Shown in pieces: positions 5,347-8,975 of a stretch of 8,975 nt of DNA. Below the pieces are notes generated by a model. The model was not told the DNA's origin. It did not search any database and saw only the letters and a program-made list of their open reading frames with translations. Every line of letters starts with the position of its first letter. Position 1 is the first letter of the stretch. This stretch comes from an uncultured Porphyromonadaceae bacterium (lineage in GTDB: Bacteria; Bacteroidota; Bacteroidia; Bacteroidales; Muribaculaceae). Made by a program: the position numbers and the translations under genes. The stretch covers positions 1-8,975 of the forward strand of contig URWH01000070.1 of the NCBI GenBank assembly GCA_900551515.1, written 5' to 3'.

Positions 5347-6560
5347 ACCTTCTCCGGGAAATAGGCCAGACCTTACGGCGCAACAAACTGCGCACCGCGC
5401 TGACGGGATTTGCCGTGGCATGGGGCATCTTCATGCTCATCGTGCTGCTGGGCATGAGCCGCGGCGTCTACAACGGCTTCACCAACATGGCCTCGCTCGA
5501 AACGTCGAGCGTCATCTCTATGTGGCCCGGCATCACGTCGAAGGCCTACAAAGGCTATAAAGAGGGGCGAAAGATCGAATTAAAAACCTCCGACAAGCCA
5601 CAGCTCACCGAAAACGGCGGCCGCCACGTGGCCGACGTATGGCAGACGAAAGTCATCGACTCGGCTTATCTCTCATCGGCCGACGAATACATCTCATGCA
5701 GCCTCTACGGCCACTTCCCGCAGGAAGAGAAACGCGCCAAGATCGAGATGCTCTACGGGCGGTTCATCAACCGGCGCGACCTCGATCTCAAGCGCAAAGT
5801 GATGGTGCTCAACGACAACAACGCCTCGATACTCTTCGGCTCGCCCGAAGCGGCACTCGGGCAGCGTGTCAGCGCCTACGGCCTGTCGTGGCGCATAATC
5901 GGCGTCTATCATCACGAATGGGAAAACGGCACCTACATCCCCTTCACCACGGCCATGGCAATAAAGGGCGACGACGGCACCGTATCGCAGGCCGATGTGA
6001 AGATACAGCACGTGGCCACCATGGCCGACGGCGAGGAAGCCGAGCGCGACATACGCCGCACGATGGCCGCCATTCACGATTTCGATCCCGACGATGAAAG
6101 CGGCATCTACACCTGGAACCGCTTCACCAACTATATGTCGGGGCTCACGGCGATGAACATACTTCAGATTGCCGTGTGGCTGATCGGGCTCTTCACCCTC
6201 CTCTCCGGCATCGTTGGCGTCAGCAACATAATGTTTGTGTCGGTGCGTGAGCGCACCCACGAGATAGGCATCCGCCGCGCCATCGGCGCCAAGCCGCGCA
6301 ACATCCTGATGCAGATTGTGGCGGAAAGCGTGGTGATCACCACACTCTTCGGCTACATAGGCATAGTGATGGGCACGGCCGTGACGGCGCTGATAGCCAT
6401 GATACTGAAAGATGCGGAATTTCTGAGCGACCCGACAGTCGACCTGTCGACAGCTTTCCAGGTCACCGTAGTGCTCATCATAGCCGGAGCACTGGCGGGA
6501 CTCTTCCCGGCAATCAAGGCAACCAAAGTGAAACCGGTAGAAGCACTCCGCGATGAATAA
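5340..6560 (+). CDS. MacB/FtsX-like ABC transporter permease (first of two)
   Basis: Inner-membrane permease of 406 residues with the MacB layout: a short cytoplasmic start, a first membrane segment at about 20-40 ([18 protein letters not shown]), a large periplasmic domain at about 41-270, then three membrane segments at about 273-300, 328-355 and 373-392. The cytoplasmic coupling loop [20 protein letters not shown] (301-320) and the C-terminal [15 protein letters not shown] are family hallmarks. It has no ATPase domain, unlike E. coli MacB, and depends on the ATPase encoded just upstream, whose restored reading frame it overlaps by 7 bases. Probably pairs with the second permease; the substrate is unknown. 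The closest functional ideas are export of drugs, peptides or lipid-linked molecules from the periplasm by a MacB-type pump. Confidence 0.85.
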   Translation: MLDLLREIGQTLRRNKLRTALTGFAVAWGIFMLIVLLGMSRGVYNGFTNMASLETSSVISMWPGITSKAYKGYKEGRKIELKTSDKPQLTENGGRHVADVWQTKVIDSAYLSSADEYISCSLYGHFPQEEKRAKIEMLYGRFINRRDLDLKRKVMVLNDNNASILFGSPEAALGQRVSAYGLSWRIIGVYHHEWENGTYIPFTTAMAIKGDDGTVSQADVKIQHVATMADGEEAERDIRRTMAAIHDFDPDDESGIYTWNRFTNYMSGLTAMNILQIAVWLIGLFTLLSGIVGVSNIMFVSVRERTHEIGIRRAIGAKPRNILMQIVAESVVITTLFGYIGIVMGTAVTALIAMILKDAEFLSDPTVDLSTAFQVTVVLIIAGALAGLFPAIKATKVKPVEALRDE

Positions 6561-6580
6561 CCCGACGAAACGATCCAAGT

Positions 6581-7828
6581 ATGCTGCATAATCTGTTTGA
6601 CACCGACAACTGGCGCGAGATAGGGGCCTCCCTGTCGCGCAACAAGACTCGCACGTTTCTCACCGCGTTCGGCATCTTCTGGGGCACTGCCATGCTGGCT
6701 ATGCTGATGGGCGGCGCCTCGGGGCTGCGCGGCATGCTCATGCGCAACTTCGACGGCTTCGCCACCAACCTCGCCGCCTGCTTCCCGAGCCGCACCACCC
6801 AGGCCTACGCCGGCTTCAAAAAGGGAATGATGTGGCCGATGGACGACAATGACGTAGCGTTTGTTCGCCGCTCCTCGCAGGTTCTCGACCTGTCGACGAA
6901 ACTCTCATTCGAGATGGGAACCTTGACCTACGGCACCAAATCGACAGCCCGGCAGATTCTCGGCGTAGAGAGCGACTATTTCAAGATACAGCTTCCGGTG
7001 GTCAACGCCGGACGCCTGCTCAACGCCAGCGACGACGCCCGGATAAGGAAAGTGGCCGTCATAGGCAGCTCGGTTGCCGCCGAGCTTTTCGGCGACGAGG
7101 ATCCGGTGGGCAAATATGTGTCGGTCAACAATGTGTATTTTATGGTTGTGGGCGTCGTAAGCCAGACAGCCGACGCGAGCATCGGGGCCAAAATGGATGA
7201 AAGCGTCATCATCCCCTCCACCACCATGCGGCGCGCATATAATAAAGGCACCGACATTGAAGGCTTCATCTACACAGCCAAAAGCGGACATTCGCCAAAA
7301 GAGATAGAGCCGGTGATACGCAAGGCTTACACCACCTTCCATCCGGTTGCGCCGACCGACACCGAAGCCATCCGCTTCATGGACATCTCCGAACAGTTTC
7401 AGATGGTGGAGAACCTCTTCACGGGCATCAGCCTGCTGGCGCTGTTTGTAGGCGTCGGCACGCTGCTGGCCGGCATCATCGGCATCGGCAACATCATGTG
7501 GATCATCGTGAAAGAGCGCACGCTGGAGATAGGCATACGCCGGGCCATCGGGGCGAAGCAGCGCGACATCATCGTCCAGATCCTGTCGGAGAGCGCCGCG
7601 CTGACCACCGTGGCCGGCATCGCGGGCATCATCTTCGCCGTGGTCGTGCTCTCCGTTGCCGACAATCTGACCTACGATCCGCTGCTCGGGTCGGCGCATT
7701 TCCAGCTGTCGTTTGCCAACGCCGTCGGCATCACGGTGGTGTTTGTGATCCTCGGCACGGCAGCCGGCATCGTTCCGGCCATAAAAGCACTGAAAATAAA
7801 GCCAATCGAAGCATTGAACGATAAATAA
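6581..7828 (+). CDS. MacB/FtsX-like ABC transporter permease (second of two)
   Basis: A 415-residue paralogue of the preceding permease, 20 bases after it. It has the same plan: membrane segment at about 25-45, periplasmic domain at about 46-280, then membrane segments at about 283-308, 338-360 and 380-402. The periplasmic domain carries GRLLNASDD and VAVIGSSVAAELFGDEDPVGK, typical of the MacB periplasmic core. The coupling loop [20 protein letters not shown] (310-329) closely matches its neighbour's. The N-terminus SLSRNKTRTFLTAFGIFWG parallels [19 protein letters not shown] of the first permease. The two periplasmic domains differ clearly, so this is an old duplication and the pair probably works as a heterodimer with the shared ATPase. 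Substrate unknown. Confidence 0.85.
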   Translation: MLHNLFDTDNWREIGASLSRNKTRTFLTAFGIFWGTAMLAMLMGGASGLRGMLMRNFDGFATNLAACFPSRTTQAYAGFKKGMMWPMDDNDVAFVRRSSQVLDLSTKLSFEMGTLTYGTKSTARQILGVESDYFKIQLPVVNAGRLLNASDDARIRKVAVIGSSVAAELFGDEDPVGKYVSVNNVYFMVVGVVSQTADASIGAKMDESVIIPSTTMRRAYNKGTDIEGFIYTAKSGHSPKEIEPVIRKAYTTFHPVAPTDTEAIRFMDISEQFQMVENLFTGISLLALFVGVGTLLAGIIGIGNIMWIIVKERTLEIGIRRAIGAKQRDIIVQILSESAALTTVAGIAGIIFAVVVLSVADNLTYDPLLGSAHFQLSFANAVGITVVFVILGTAAGIVPAIKALKIKPIEALNDK

Positions 7829-7864
7829 CAACCTGATAAGAAACATCAAAACGTCATCACAAAT

Positions 7865-8971
7865 ATGAAAAAATTCTTCCGGATTCTACTATGGGTCGCC
7901 ATTGCCCTGGTGTTTATAGGCACGTTTGTATTCCTCTTCATAAACTCGGGAGAGAAACCGGCCGTGTATGAGATAGTGGCGCCCGACAACGGCACCATCG
8001 AACAGACGACAGTGCTCACCGGTTCAATTGAGCCGCGCGACGAAATACTCATCAAGCCGCAGATTTCCGGCATCATCACGAAAATCAATGTAGAGCCGGG
8101 CGACATGGTGCACGAAGGCGATGTCATCGCCGTGATCAAAGTGATACCCGACGCATCTATGCTGTCGGAAGCCGAAAGCCGTGTCGATGTGGCCCAGATA
8201 GCCTTAACCGATGCGCGTCTCAAACACGAGCGCAACACCATGCTTTTCGACCGCAAGGTGATCTCGCGCGAGGAATTTGAGAACAGTGAGGCGACGCTCA
8301 ACAAAGCGCAGGCCGAGCTGGAGGCCGCCCGCGACGCGGTGAACATCGTCAAGCAGGGCGTATCGCGCTACAACGCTTCCGAGGCCAACACGCAGGTTCG
8401 CGCCACCATCACCGGGCTTGTCCTCGACGTGCCTGTCAAAGTGGGCACCTCGGTGATCCAGGCCAACACCTTCAACGACGGCACCACGATCGCCACGGTC
8501 GCCGACATGGGCGACATGCTCTTCCGGGGCAATGTCGATGAAACCGACATCGGCCGCCTGCACGCCGGCATGCCCGTCGTGCTGACCATCGGTGCCATGC
8601 AGGGTACCGTCCTCCAAGCCACGCTGGAGTACATTTCGCCCAAAGCCGCCGATGTGAACGGAATCATCATGTTCGAGGTGAAGGCCGCCGCCAAGATCCC
8701 GGAATCGGTCTTCGTCCGTGCAGGTTACAGCGCCAATGCCAGCATCGTGACCGACAGCCGCGAAGGTGTTCTCACACTGCCCGAAAGCACCATCCAGTTC
8801 GAAGAGGGCAAGCCCTGCGTCTATATCCTCACCAGTCCTGAGGAGAGCCCCGAACAAACCTTCGAGAAACGGGACGTAACGCTCGGTCTGTCGGACGGCG
8901 TGAACATCGAAATCGTATCCGGCGTCACCGAAACGGACAAAGTCCGCAACCTCCAACAACAGTCCATCTAA
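7865..8971 (+). CDS. Periplasmic adaptor subunit (HlyD/MacA/RND family) of the exporter
   Basis: A membrane fusion protein of 368 residues that would link the permeases in the inner membrane to an outer-membrane channel. Residues 7-28 are a membrane anchor or uncleaved signal (LLWVAIALVFIGTFVFLFIN); there is no lipobox Cys. The two halves of the lipoyl domain lie at about 63-92 (IKPQISGIITKINVEPGDMVHEGDVI) and 178-211 (VRATITGLVLDVPVKVGTSV). They flank an alpha-helical hairpin at about 98-170 with coiled-coil character. A beta-barrel domain follows at about 215-300 (VDETDIGRLHAGMPVVLTI) and a membrane-proximal domain to the end. It lies 36 bases after the second permease. Putting the adaptor after the permeases, rather than first as in E. 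coli macAB, is a point of layout only. The gene is complete, ending 4 bases before the window edge. Confidence 0.88.
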   Translation: MKKFFRILLWVAIALVFIGTFVFLFINSGEKPAVYEIVAPDNGTIEQTTVLTGSIEPRDEILIKPQISGIITKINVEPGDMVHEGDVIAVIKVIPDASMLSEAESRVDVAQIALTDARLKHERNTMLFDRKVISREEFENSEATLNKAQAELEAARDAVNIVKQGVSRYNASEANTQVRATITGLVLDVPVKVGTSVIQANTFNDGTTIATVADMGDMLFRGNVDETDIGRLHAGMPVVLTIGAMQGTVLQATLEYISPKAADVNGIIMFEVKAAAKIPESVFVRAGYSANASIVTDSREGVLTLPESTIQFEEGKPCVYILTSPEESPEQTFEKRDVTLGLSDGVNIEIVSGVTETDKVRNLQQQSI

Positions 8972-8975
8972 ATCC

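Noticed and set aside
6905..7849. Antisense open frame of 314 codons opposite the second permease
   Set aside because: Same shadow effect; its product is a low-information His/Asp/Ala-rich sequence while the + strand encodes a clear permease.

Overview
The window reads as chromosomal DNA from a Bacteroidales bacterium. The main evidence is a Bacteroidetes-type promoter (TTTG, 19 bases, TAnnTTTG), near absence of Shine-Dalgarno sequences, and the gene order prephenate dehydratase / aminotransferase / DAHP synthase-chorismate mutase / prephenate dehydrogenase, which is characteristic of that phylum. The GC-rich coding sequence would suit a Muribaculaceae-like gut lineage, but that family assignment is inference. 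All genes are on the + strand. No tRNA, rRNA, insertion sequence, CRISPR array or prophage gene was seen.

Layout: (1) 2-328 is the 3' end of hisS. (2) 329-632 is an AT-rich intergenic region that is not empty. It holds a strong promoter match, a 24-codon leader ORF in which 9 of 12 consecutive codons are Phe or Tyr, and an intrinsic terminator just before pheA. Together these form a complete transcription-attenuation control region. (3) 633-4540 is a tightly overlapped operon, pheA - aminotransferase - DAHP synthase/chorismate mutase - tyrA. It covers the first step of the shikimate pathway plus everything after chorismate needed for Phe and Tyr. (4) 4541-4645 is a short gap with a perfect 12-bp inverted repeat. 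(5) 4646-8971 is a second operon for a MacB-like tripartite exporter: a separate ATPase, two FtsX/MacB-fold permeases and a periplasmic adaptor. An outer-membrane TolC-like partner may follow beyond the window.

How it works together: the leader peptide should sense charged tRNA-Phe and tRNA-Tyr. When these are plentiful the ribosome runs to the leader stop, masks the proposed antiterminator strand and lets the terminator form. When they are scarce the ribosome stalls on the Phe/Tyr run and the operon is transcribed. Enzyme-level control is probably placed on the ACT domain of PheA and on the chorismate mutase domain fused to DAHP synthase; TyrA has no regulatory domain.

The two most notable points are the Phe/Tyr attenuator, with a nearly leaderless leader ORF, and a one-base frameshift exactly in the ABC signature motif of the exporter ATPase. 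No wholly unknown multi-gene system was found.
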